Positions 16,864 to 24,905 of a stretch of 46,829 nucleotides of DNA are shown piece by piece. The stretch spans positions 1-46,829 of the forward strand of contig NZ_BCSR01000023.1 of the NCBI RefSeq assembly GCF_001570965.1. Reading direction: 5' to 3'. The stretch's first letter is position 1; the number at the start of each line of letters is the position of its first letter. Under the pieces are notes generated by a model. The model was not told the origin of the DNA. It was given only the letters and a program-made list of their open reading frames with translations, and ran no database searches. The stretch is from Janibacter corallicola NBRC 107790 (GTDB lineage: Bacteria; Actinomycetota; Actinomycetes; Actinomycetales; Dermatophilaceae). Made by a program: the position numbers and the translations under genes.

Positions 16864-17477
16864 CGCTGCACCACCAGTCCGGCCTCGTCCAGCGCGGAGT
16901 GTGCCGCCGGGGCCGGCGCCGCCTCGACCTGCGGCGCCGGGCGGGTACGGAAGCGGACGTCGACGACCGTCATGTCCCGGACGAAGTCGATCTCCTGGAC
17001 GATGAGGTGCTTGACGTCGACCTCGAGGCGCTCCTCGATCAGTGCCTGCAGCTCGGACTCGACCGGCACGGCGCGGTCCATGGTCAGCATCTGGCGGCGG
17101 GCCCGGGGGAGCACCATCGGGTGGTCGACGACGAGCATCGCGATCACGATGAGTGCCGACAGGGCAGGGGCGACCCAGACCGGCCCGGGGTGCAGCCCGG
17201 CCAGCAGACCGAGTGCCAGCGCGACGAAGTAGTACGCGATCTCCTCCTGGGTGATCTGGTCCGAGCGCAGCCGGATGATCGAGAGCACGCCGAAGAGGCC
17301 CAGGCCGAGGCCGGCGCCCACCGAACCGGAGGAGAGCATCATCGTCACGGCGAGAACCCCGACGTTGAGTGCGACGTAGGCGAGCACCAGATCCCGGCGC
17401 TGGTGGCGGCGGAAGTAGGCCGACACCACGACGGCCAGGGCGAGCAGGTCCACCACGAGTGGCAGTGCGACAGTCAT
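16860..17477 (-). CDS. DUF4956 membrane protein
   Basis: A 205-residue membrane protein with about four N-terminal hydrophobic segments, the family motif FGVLSIIRLRSDQITQEEIAYY, and a soluble C-terminal region (VESELQALIEERLEVDVKHL). DUF4956 proteins nearly always travel with VTC-domain proteins and are thought to couple polyphosphate handling to the membrane. The ATG at 17475-17477 has AGGGAGAACA upstream and is preferred over an in-frame start 114 bases further up. It is the first gene of a two-gene operon. Confidence 0.88.
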   Translation of the reverse strand: MTVALPLVVDLLALAVVVSAYFRRHQRRDLVLAYVALNVGVLAVTMMLSSGSVGAGLGLGLFGVLSIIRLRSDQITQEEIAYYFVALALGLLAGLHPGPVWVAPALSALIVIAMLVVDHPMVLPRARRQMLTMDRAVPVESELQALIEERLEVDVKHLIVQEIDFVRDMTVVDVRFRTRPAPQVEAAPAPAAHSALDEAGLVVQR

Positions 17478-17607
17478 GATTGTTCTCCCTCTCCTGTGCT
17501 GTGTTCCCAGCGAGTGTGCGTCGCCAATGTGATGTGACGATGAGACGAGGATGAATGAGTCCTCATGTGCTCCCGCGCCGGTCGTGGACACCGGTGCCGG
17601 CGTGGCC

Positions 17608-18831
17608 TCAGCCGTTGCGCGTCAAGCTGACCCGCACCGTGTGGTCCTCCTGCAGGGACACGCCCAGGGAGACGACGGGTCCGCTGTAGTCGGAGTTCTC
17701 GAGCGTGTTCTCGGTGCCGGGCACGACGGCCGAGCAGAGGTAGTCCTTGTCGACCCCGGCCTCGCTGCAGTCCTTCACACGGATCTTCCCGAAGGGGGTG
17801 CCCGACTCGGCGTCGGTCCACGCATCCCCGTCGAGCCAGGCCTCGAGGTCCTTGCGGTCGAAGGAGTCAGGCACGCGGTACCACTGGGTCACGCCCTCCC
17901 CGTCCCGCGTGTTCTTGCCGTAGGCGTCGATCCGGAACCAGTCGGAGGGGATGGGGATCGAGCGTGCCTGCTCGATCGTCTCCTGCGAGACGCCCCAGTC
18001 CGGGGGTGAGTAGGCCCGGTAGGTCAGCCGGACCTGGACCCGGGTCTCGCCGGGCCCGTGCTCATCGGCCACGACCGTGAGGAAGTGCTCGGCTTCGCCC
18101 CCCGAGGGCGGCGTGAACTGTGCGGTGCACCGGGCCTGCTCCGCATCGCAGGTCTCGATCCGCAGCTCGCCGTACGGATCGCCTTCGGGGAAGCCCTGCC
18201 ACGTCGAGCCCTCCAGCCACTGCTCCAGGTCCTTCGCCGTGTACTCCCTCGGGGCGGTGAAGAGCTGCTCGACGTAGCCCCGTGGCTCGCTCTCCCCGAA
18301 CTCGGTGGAGGTGACGAACTCGGGGATCCCGGTCTCGGAGGCCGTGGTCCGTTCGAGCTGCCAGTCATCGGGCACCGGGATCTCCCTGGCCTGCGCGGGC
18401 AGTGCGTCCAGCGCCTCGGTCCCGGTGATGTGCCACACCCGGGTGTTCGACCAGGCCATGAACAGCGGGAAGATGATCAGGCCCGCCATGACCAGCTGCA
18501 TGAGCCACCGCAGCCATCCGAGCGCGAAGCCCGTCCCGGGGGAGAAGGTCTCGGTGTAGTCCTCACCGAAGCTGAGGCCCTGGGTCCGCGCCGTCGCCCA
18601 GGCACCGAACCGCACGAAGACGCCCAGCAGCAGCGCGATCACGACGAGGGTCTCCAGCGTCACCGGGATCCAGCGCAGGCCGTCGAAGACGGGCAGCAGG
18701 CCAAGGGCCCACGGGAGGAGCGCCAGCAGCGGTGCCGCCAGGTGGACGACGACGAGGATCAGGGCTGCGGGCAGCCCCCTTCGGTCCGTCAGGTCGGCAA
18801 GGTCCGCGGTCAGCCATCTCCCCATGGCCAC
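17608..18831 (-). CDS. Membrane protein with two duplicated outer domains
   Basis: A 407-residue protein. Three hydrophobic segments occupy roughly residues 20-130, and the rest is predicted outside. That part is an internal duplication: the first unit opens with EIPVPDDWQL and contains AKDLEQWLEGSTW and GELRIETCD; the second opens with SIPIPSDWFRI and contains RKDLEAWLDGDAW and GKIRVKDCS. Each unit has two Cys that could pair. I do not recognise the family. The start is a GTG; an ATG two codons later (18825) is equally possible. It lies behind the DUF4956/VTC pair but is not overlapped with it. Function unknown. Confidence 0.75.
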   Translation of the reverse strand: MAMGRWLTADLADLTDRRGLPAALILVVVHLAAPLLALLPWALGLLPVFDGLRWIPVTLETLVVIALLLGVFVRFGAWATARTQGLSFGEDYTETFSPGTGFALGWLRWLMQLVMAGLIIFPLFMAWSNTRVWHITGTEALDALPAQAREIPVPDDWQLERTTASETGIPEFVTSTEFGESEPRGYVEQLFTAPREYTAKDLEQWLEGSTWQGFPEGDPYGELRIETCDAEQARCTAQFTPPSGGEAEHFLTVVADEHGPGETRVQVRLTYRAYSPPDWGVSQETIEQARSIPIPSDWFRIDAYGKNTRDGEGVTQWYRVPDSFDRKDLEAWLDGDAWTDAESGTPFGKIRVKDCSEAGVDKDYLCSAVVPGTENTLENSDYSGPVVSLGVSLQEDHTVRVSLTRNG

Positions 18832-18917
18832 AGGCTAGGGGCCGCTCACCGCCGGTCGCCGATATCACGTCGGCCTGATTAGCCCTTCAACGGTCCTGCG
18901 GGGCAGAATGGCAAGAC

Positions 18918-20300
18918 GTGAGCGCCAACTCGAACAAGCACCAGGTCGTCATCATCGGATCCGGCTTCGGCGGACTCTTCGCCGCCAAGGAGCTCGCCGA
19001 CGAGGACGTGGAGATCACCCTGATCTCCAAGACGAGCCACCACCTCTTCCAGCCGCTGCTGTACCAGGTGGCCACGGGGATCCTCTCCGAGGGCGACATC
19101 GCCCCGACGACCCGCGACATCCTCGGCAACCAGTCGAACGTGCGGGTGATCCTCGGGGACGTCCAGGAGGTCGACGTCGAGGCGAAGACGGTGCGCTCGG
19201 AGTCGCTGAACCAGCACACGATCACCCACTACGACAGCCTGATCGTCGCCGCCGGCGCGGGGCAGTCCTACTTCGGGAACAACCACTTCGCGCGCTACGC
19301 CCCCGGCATGAAGAGCATCGACGACGCCCTCGAGCTGCGCGGTCGCATCTTCGGCTCCTTCGAGCTGGCCGAGACCTCCCTCGACCCGGAACAGCGCCGC
19401 CGGCTGCTCACCTTCGTCGTCGTCGGCGCCGGCCCCACCGGCGTGGAGATGGCCGGTCAGATCGCCGAGCTGGCCCAGCGCACCCTCGCCGACGAGTTCC
19501 GCCAGATCGACCCCAGCGAGGCCCGGGTCATCCTGCTCGACGCGGCCCCGAAGGTGCTGCCGAGCTTCGGTGACCGGCTCAGCGACCGGGCCCGCAAGAG
19601 CCTGCAGGACCAGGGTGTCGAGGTCCAGCTGAACGCGATGGTCACCGACCTCGACCAGTACAAGATCGACGTCAAGGACAGCGACGGCAGCCACCGGAGC
19701 ATCGAGACCATGACCAAGGTCTGGGCCGCCGGTGTGGCCGCCTCGCCGCTGGGACGGATGGTCGCGGAGCAGACCGGTACCGAGGTCGACCGCGCCGGCC
19801 GGGTGCACGTCGAGGATGACCTGACCGTCTCCGGCCACCCGGAGATCTTCTTCGTGGGCGACATGATCAACCTCAAGGGCTACCCCGGCGTGGCCCAGCT
19901 GGCGATCCAGTCCGGTCGCTACGCCGCCCGGCAGATCAAGGCCCGGCTCGCGGGCACCACGCCGCAGGGTGCCTTCAAGTACCGGGACAAGGGCAGCATG
20001 GCCACGATCTCGAAGTACTCGGCCGTGGCCAGCATCGGCAAGATCAACTTCACCGGGTTCTTCGCCTGGGTGGCCTGGCTGGCCGTGCACCTCATGGCGA
20101 TGGTCGGCTTCAAGAACCGCGTCTCCACGCTGCTGAACTGGGTCATCACCTTCGTCGGTGACAACCGCAACGAGCGGGTCTCGACCTTCCAGCAGGTCTT
20201 CGCCCGCACGGCGATGGAGGACCTCGGCCCGTCGGCCTTCCCGAACCTCAGTGACCCGGCACGCGACGGGGACGAGGACGAAGGGAAGGCCGCGTCGTAG
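18918..20300 (+). CDS. ndh: Type II NADH dehydrogenase (NDH-2)
   Basis: A 460-residue flavoprotein that passes electrons from NADH to menaquinone without pumping protons. The FAD-binding motif is VVIIGSGFGGLFAAKEL, and the NAD-binding motif is FVVVGAGPTGVEMAGQIAEL. PEIFFVGDMI is the second FAD contact, and KGYPGVAQLAIQSGRYAA is the quinone-side helix typical of Ndh. Hydrophobic C-terminal helices (FTGFFAWVAWLAVHLMAM) bind the membrane. GTG start. Length and motifs are normal for actinobacterial Ndh. Confidence 0.94.
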   Translation: MSANSNKHQVVIIGSGFGGLFAAKELADEDVEITLISKTSHHLFQPLLYQVATGILSEGDIAPTTRDILGNQSNVRVILGDVQEVDVEAKTVRSESLNQHTITHYDSLIVAAGAGQSYFGNNHFARYAPGMKSIDDALELRGRIFGSFELAETSLDPEQRRRLLTFVVVGAGPTGVEMAGQIAELAQRTLADEFRQIDPSEARVILLDAAPKVLPSFGDRLSDRARKSLQDQGVEVQLNAMVTDLDQYKIDVKDSDGSHRSIETMTKVWAAGVAASPLGRMVAEQTGTEVDRAGRVHVEDDLTVSGHPEIFFVGDMINLKGYPGVAQLAIQSGRYAARQIKARLAGTTPQGAFKYRDKGSMATISKYSAVASIGKINFTGFFAWVAWLAVHLMAMVGFKNRVSTLLNWVITFVGDNRNERVSTFQQVFARTAMEDLGPSAFPNLSDPARDGDEDEGKAAS

Positions 20301-20310
20301 GCTCGAGGGC

Positions 20311-21606
20311 ATGCCGCTCGACTTCGCCTACGAGGACCACACCCTGGCCAACGGCCTGCGGGTGATCGTCCAGCCCGACGACACGACGCCGACGGTCACC
20401 GTCAACCTGTGGGTCGGTGTCGGCTCGCGCCACGAGGAGGCGGGCCGCACCGGCTTCGCGCACCTCTTCGAGCACCTGATGTTCCAGGGGAGCGAGCACG
20501 TCGCCAACGGGGAGCACTTCCAGGCCCTGATGGGCGTCGGTGGCCGGCTCAACGCGACGACGTGGTTCGACCGCACGACCTACTTCGAGACGGTGCCCTC
20601 CGGCGCACTCGAGCTGGCGCTCTGGCTCGAGGCCGACCGGCACGCCCACCTGCTCGCGGCGGTGAACCAGGAGAACCTGGACAACCAGCGCGACGTGGTC
20701 AAGGAGGAGAAGCGCCAGCGCTACGACAACCAGCCCTACGGCCAGGCGCTGACCACCGTCTACGAGACGCTCTTCCCCGAGGGGCACCCGTACCACCACC
20801 CGACGATCGGGTCGATGGCCGACCTCGACGCCGCCTCCGTCGAGGACGTGCACGACTTCTTCCGGCGCCACTACGCCCCCGACAACACCGTCCTGGCGAT
20901 CGTCGGGGACGTCACCGCCGAACGCGGGATCGAGCTCGCGGAGCGCTACTTCGGCCACCTGGAGCACCACGCCGAGCCACGAAGGGGGCCGGTGGACCCC
21001 CTTCGTCCGCTGGCGGAGCCGGCCCGCCGGGAGCTGGTCGAGGAGGTGCCCAACGACCGCATCCACCTCGGTTTCCGCCTGCCGGCGGAGTCGACGGGGG
21101 ACTCCGCGGAGTTCCTCGCCGCGTCGATGGCCCTGGACTGCCTCGGGGGGCTGAGCTTCTCGCCGCTGGAGCAGCGGTTCGTCCGTGAGGAGCAGAGTGC
21201 CAACAGCGTCGAGGTGGGCGCGATGGGCTTCATCGACGGGGTCTCGCTCGGCTTGGTCGTCGCCGACGTCGCCGACGGCGTGGACACCGACGACCTCGAG
21301 GGGGCGATCTGCGCGGAGCTGACGCGGTTCGCCGACGAGGGCCCGACGCCCGAGCAGATGGAGGCGGTGCGTGCGCAGGCCGAGCGGGGGTGGCTCTCCG
21401 CGCTCGCCGCGCAGGACGAGCGCGCGGACGTCATCGCCCACTACACGCTGCTGCACGACGACCCCGGGTACATCAACACCTTCCTGGACCGCCTGGCGCG
21501 GATCACGCCCGAGGAGGTCGCCGCGGCCGCCGACACGTGGCTGCGGCCGCAATGCCGGGCCAGCGTCGTCTACCGCAGCGCCGAGACCCAGGAGGAGGTC
21601 GCGTGA
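20311..21606 (+). CDS. M16 zinc peptidase, catalytic subunit
   Basis: A 431-residue member of the pitrilysin/MPP family. The inverted zinc motif HxxEH appears as HLFEHLMF near residue 52, with the third ligand in the NQRDVVKEEKRQRYDNQPYG segment. It is followed by a second M16 gene that lacks the zinc motif, with a four-base overlap, as in bacterial M16A/M16B pairs that form one chamber. The ATG follows ndh by ten bases, so the three genes are probably co-transcribed. The substrate is unknown. An inverted pair of the CGAAGGGGG motif lies inside this gene at 20980-21005. Confidence 0.9.
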   Translation: MPLDFAYEDHTLANGLRVIVQPDDTTPTVTVNLWVGVGSRHEEAGRTGFAHLFEHLMFQGSEHVANGEHFQALMGVGGRLNATTWFDRTTYFETVPSGALELALWLEADRHAHLLAAVNQENLDNQRDVVKEEKRQRYDNQPYGQALTTVYETLFPEGHPYHHPTIGSMADLDAASVEDVHDFFRRHYAPDNTVLAIVGDVTAERGIELAERYFGHLEHHAEPRRGPVDPLRPLAEPARRELVEEVPNDRIHLGFRLPAESTGDSAEFLAASMALDCLGGLSFSPLEQRFVREEQSANSVEVGAMGFIDGVSLGLVVADVADGVDTDDLEGAICAELTRFADEGPTPEQMEAVRAQAERGWLSALAAQDERADVIAHYTLLHDDPGYINTFLDRLARITPEEVAAAADTWLRPQCRASVVYRSAETQEEVA

Positions 21607-22952
21607 GCACCGTCCCGCCCCGTCCCGAGGTCGCCCCGCCTGGGGCGTGGACCCTACCCGAGCCACGATCGCTGCAGCTGCCCAACGGCATCACCGGGCT
21701 CGTGCACCACGTGCCCGGGCAGTACGTCGTCTCGGTGCGGCTCTCGGTGCCCTTCGCGCTGCGGCAGGAGCCGCGGGACCGGGAGGGCGTCGCCTGGATC
21801 ATGGCCCGGCTGCTCGACGAGGGGACCGCCAGCCACGGGCAGCGGGAGCTCTCCGAGCTGCTCGAGCGCCGCGGCATCGCCATCGACGCCGGGATGAGCG
21901 AGGCGGCCCTCGGGGTGGACCTCGACGTCCCGCAGCGCTTCCTCGGTGAGGCGCTGGAGCTGCTCACCGAGTGCGTCCGTGAGCCCTCCTTCGAGGCGGG
22001 TGAGGTGGCGCGGGTGGCCCGCACCCGGCTGGCGGAGATCGAGCAGGAGCGGGCCTCGGCGGGTCGCCGGGCCTTCCTGGAGTTCGCCGCGACCTACCAC
22101 GACCCGCGGGGCCGGGCCAGCCGTCCGGCCGCCGGCTCGCCCGAGACCGTCTCCGCGATCACCCGCGAGGACGTCGTGGCCTGCCACCGGGAGCACGTGC
22201 ACCCGCAGGGTGCCACGGTCGTCGTCGCCGGCGACCTGACCGGGGTCGACGTCGACGGGCTGCTGACCCGCACCATCGGCGCCTGGACGACCGACGGACG
22301 GGCCCAGGAGGTCACCCGCGAGCCGGCCCCCCGCGCGCAGGACGCCGCCCGCGTCGTGCTCGTCGACCGCCCCGGGTCGGTGCAGTCCGAGATCGTCATC
22401 GGCGCCCCGGGGCCGGACCGGCGCAACGAGCACTGGCCTGCCTTCCCCGTGCTCGCCTGGATCATCGGCGGCGCGCCGAATGCGCGGATCGACCAGGTGC
22501 TGCGCGAGGAGAAGGGCTACACCTACGGCATCCGCTCCGGCTTCCGCACCCGGCAGGTCGGCGGCAACTTCGTCGTCGCGGGATCCGTGCGGGCGGACTC
22601 GACCGTGGACTCGCTGCGCCTGCTCGTCGACATCCTCGATCGGGTCCCGGAGGGCATCAGCGAGGAGGAGACCCGGGCCGGAATCGACTTCACGACGCTC
22701 ACCGCGCCGGGTCGCTTCGACACCGCGGACGCGATCGCCGACGAGACGGTGAGTCTCGCAGGCGACGAGCTGCCGCTGACCTTCACCGGGGACACGCTCG
22801 CGGCGACGCGGCGGCTGACCCCGGCGGACCTGGACACCGCCTGGCGCGAGGTCACCCCCGAGTGGACGATCGTCGTCGTCGGGGATGCCGGTCTCTACCG
22901 GGACGGGGTCGAGCAGCTCGGCCTGGGCCCGGTCACCGTCGTTCCGAACTGA
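21603..22952 (+). CDS. M16 peptidase-like partner, non-catalytic
   Basis: A 449-residue M16 protein. Where the zinc motif should be it reads WIMARLLDEGTA, so both His ligands are gone. It keeps the substrate-binding EEKGYTYGIRSGF motif, which M16B-type partners retain. It probably forms a heterodimer with the catalytic protein just upstream; the four-base GTGA overlap supports coupled translation and equal amounts. Its stop is followed 25 bp later by a 77-bp element. Confidence 0.9.
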   Translation: MSTVPPRPEVAPPGAWTLPEPRSLQLPNGITGLVHHVPGQYVVSVRLSVPFALRQEPRDREGVAWIMARLLDEGTASHGQRELSELLERRGIAIDAGMSEAALGVDLDVPQRFLGEALELLTECVREPSFEAGEVARVARTRLAEIEQERASAGRRAFLEFAATYHDPRGRASRPAAGSPETVSAITREDVVACHREHVHPQGATVVVAGDLTGVDVDGLLTRTIGAWTTDGRAQEVTREPAPRAQDAARVVLVDRPGSVQSEIVIGAPGPDRRNEHWPAFPVLAWIIGGAPNARIDQVLREEKGYTYGIRSGFRTRQVGGNFVVAGSVRADSTVDSLRLLVDILDRVPEGISEEETRAGIDFTTLTAPGRFDTADAIADETVSLAGDELPLTFTGDTLAATRRLTPADLDTAWREVTPEWTIVVVGDAGLYRDGVEQLGLGPVTVVPN

Positions 22953-22977
22953 GCCGGGCCCCCGAGTCGCGAGGCGC

Positions 22978-23054
22978 GTGCACGGACGGTAGTGCTTGCG
23001 CGGGAAACCGCCGGGCGAACGGCATGAGATGCACCAGGACGACCCTTCGTGCAC
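22978..23054 (+). repeat. 77-bp 3'-end element, copy 2
   Basis: Ungapped 77-bp copy, identical to copy 3 over element positions 39-77. It begins GTGCACGGACGGTAGTGC and ends CTTCGTGCAC. The central hairpin has become GCGG, GAAA, CCGC, a tetraloop hairpin that differs in sequence from those of copies 3 and 4 but keeps the fold. It lies 25 bp after the M16 partner gene stop, on the same strand, and 81 bp before the DUF559 gene. The similarity to copy 3 extends upstream into GAGGCGCG. Confidence 0.93.
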
Positions 23055-23135
23055 AGAGTGAGGGTCGATGGGCCGGTTGTCCCCAGCTCAGTCCGGGCTC
23101 TGGAGGTCAGCGACTCGTCACGGTGAAGTGGCCGG

Positions 23136-23972
23136 ATGATCCACACATATGGCCAGCTACAGGAGCAGTACACCCGCCGGGAGATCGACCGCTTCGTGTC
23201 CGAGGGGACGTTGGGGCGGGCGGGCCCGTACCTGGTGACCCCCGACACCGATGACGCGATCGTTGCGGCCCTGCGCAAGGGGCTGCGCAGCACCTGCCTG
23301 ACGGCGGCCCGCCACCACGGGCTCTGGACGCCCCCGGGGCCCGGCCGGCATGTGTACGGCAGACGGGGGAAGCGGGTTCCTCCGGGATGGATCGGGCACG
23401 GGTACCACCATGCGTGGCCCGAGGCCGACCCCGTGGCTTCACCCGCGTTGTTGATCGAGCACGCTGCTCGGTGCCTCGACCCCATCGATGTGGGGATCCT
23501 CGCCGACTCGGCTCTGCACCTGGAGCTGCTCCACGAGGCCGATGTCGAGGCGATCCGCCGAGCCTCCCCGCGGCGGGTGCAGCGGGTCCTCGCCCACGCC
23601 TCGAAGCTGGCCGAGTCCGGGACCGAGTCCAAGGTGCGCCTCCACCTCGCGCTGCGGCGGGTGCCCGTCCGTGCCCAGGCCATGATCGACGGGGTCGGCC
23701 AGGTCGACCTGCTCGTGGGCGAGCGCTGGATCCTCGAGTGCGACAGCAAGGAGTACCACAGGGGCGAGGAGGCCTACGGCAAGGATCGCAGGCGCGACTT
23801 CAACTCCGACGCGCTTGGGTACCGGTCGAGCCGGCTCACCTATGAGATGTGCTTCGCCGAGTGGGACGAGACGACAGAGTGGTTGACCCGGATGCTGGCC
23901 ACGGGGGAGCACCTCGTGCCTCCGGAGCAGTGGCGCCGCACCCGCCGGGTGAGGCGCGAGCACAGGAGGTAG
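23136..23972 (+). CDS. AbiEi-like N-terminal/DUF559 endonuclease-like protein
   Basis: A 278-residue protein. The N-terminus (YTRREIDRFVSEGTLGRAGPYLV) resembles the winged-helix AbiEi-antitoxin-like region common in actinobacterial DUF559 proteins. The C-terminal half resembles a Vsr/DUF559 nuclease core: QVDLLVGERWILECDSKEYH gives the D and E-x-D-like pair, then KDRRRDFNSDALGYRSSRLTYE. The nuclease motifs seem complete apart from the usual Lys being less obvious. It is bracketed by two direct 77-bp elements, and its last codons (REHRR and the stop) lie inside the second one. No toxin partner is adjacent. Function unknown; a nuclease acting on DNA is inferred. Confidence 0.75.
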   Translation: MIHTYGQLQEQYTRREIDRFVSEGTLGRAGPYLVTPDTDDAIVAALRKGLRSTCLTAARHHGLWTPPGPGRHVYGRRGKRVPPGWIGHGYHHAWPEADPVASPALLIEHAARCLDPIDVGILADSALHLELLHEADVEAIRRASPRRVQRVLAHASKLAESGTESKVRLHLALRRVPVRAQAMIDGVGQVDLLVGERWILECDSKEYHRGEEAYGKDRRRDFNSDALGYRSSRLTYEMCFAEWDETTEWLTRMLATGEHLVPPEQWRRTRRVRREHRR

Positions 23973-24034
23973 TGATTCGGCCCGAAATCGCGGGTCGAAC
24001 GGCATGAGATGCACCAGGACGACCCTTCGTGCAC
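23958..24034 (+). repeat. 77-bp 3'-end element, copy 3
   Basis: Ungapped 77-bp copy. Positions 19-27 (TTCGGCCCG) and 34-42 (CGGGTCGAA) form a nine-pair hairpin if the single G-T is allowed as G-U. GGTAGT is at positions 11-16 and AGATGCACCAG at 50-60. Its first 15 bases are the coding end of the DUF559 gene, and it ends six bases before the stop of the convergent hisN-like gene. Confidence 0.93.
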
Positions 24035-24040
24035 ACGCCC

Positions 24041-24838
24041 TCAGGCGTCGGGGGCGAGGCGCCGAAGCACGTCGTCGTGCAGCAGCCCGTTGCTGGCCAC
24101 GGCGTTGCCGCCCCACGGCCCGGGCTGTCCGTCGAGGGAGGTGAAGCGGCCCCCGGCCTCCTGCACCACGGCGACGAGCGCGGCCATGTCGTAGAGCTCC
24201 AGCTCCGGCTCGGCGGCGAGGTCGACCGCGCCCTCGGCGACGAGCATGTAGGACCAGAAGTCCCCGTAGGCCCGCGTGCGCCACAGGTCCGAGGTGAGGT
24301 TGAGGAAGGACATGCCCCGGCCGGTCTCGCGCCAGCCGTCCAGCGAGCTGTAGGACAGCGATGCGTCCGAGAGCCGGGAGACCCCCGAGACCGAGATCTG
24401 CCTCGCCTGGGCGAGTGAGCGGCCGGTCCAGGCGCCGGCGCCCTTCGCGGCCCACCAGCGGCGGCCCAGCGCGGGGGCGGCGACGAGGCCGACGACGCAG
24501 TCCTCGCCGTCGACGAGGCCGATGAGGGTGGCCCACACGGGGACCCCGCGCACGTAGTTCTTGGTCCCGTCGATCGGGTCGATGATCCAGCGGCGGGTCG
24601 AGGACCCCGTGGTGCCGTACTCCTCGCCGACGATGGCATCCCGGCCGCGGGAGCGGCCCAGCTGGGAGCGGATCACCTCCTCGCAGGCGCGGTCGGCGTC
24701 GCTGACCGGGGTCAGGTCCGGCTTCGTCTCCACGACGAGGTCATCGGCCTGGAAGCGGGAGAGGGTGATCCGCTCGACCTGGTCGGCCAGTACGTGGGCG
24801 AGGCGCAGGTCATCGGCATAGGGAGAGCTCTCGGACAT
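24041..24838 (-). CDS. hisN: Inositol-phosphatase-family protein, probable histidinol-phosphatase
   Basis: A 265-residue IMPase-fold phosphatase. Metal motifs are GEEYG (in the IVGEEYG segment), [12 protein letters not shown] and the C-terminal [16 protein letters not shown]. The short form with [14 protein letters not shown] resembles the actinobacterial HisN, which removes phosphate from histidinol phosphate, but inositol monophosphatase activity cannot be excluded from sequence. ATG start at 24836-24838. It is transcribed in the same direction as rsgA and aroA, separated from rsgA by 67 bp, so it may be the last gene of that operon. Confidence 0.8.
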   Translation of the reverse strand: MSESSPYADDLRLAHVLADQVERITLSRFQADDLVVETKPDLTPVSDADRACEEVIRSQLGRSRGRDAIVGEEYGTTGSSTRRWIIDPIDGTKNYVRGVPVWATLIGLVDGEDCVVGLVAAPALGRRWWAAKGAGAWTGRSLAQARQISVSGVSRLSDASLSYSSLDGWRETGRGMSFLNLTSDLWRTRAYGDFWSYMLVAEGAVDLAAEPELELYDMAALVAVVQEAGGRFTSLDGQPGPWGGNAVASNGLLHDDVLRRLAPDA

Positions 24839-24905
24839 TTCGTCAACGTACCCGAGGCAGGTGTGCGTCGCTTCGAGGCCCGCGCCCGCACCTCGTCGAC
24901 CGAGG

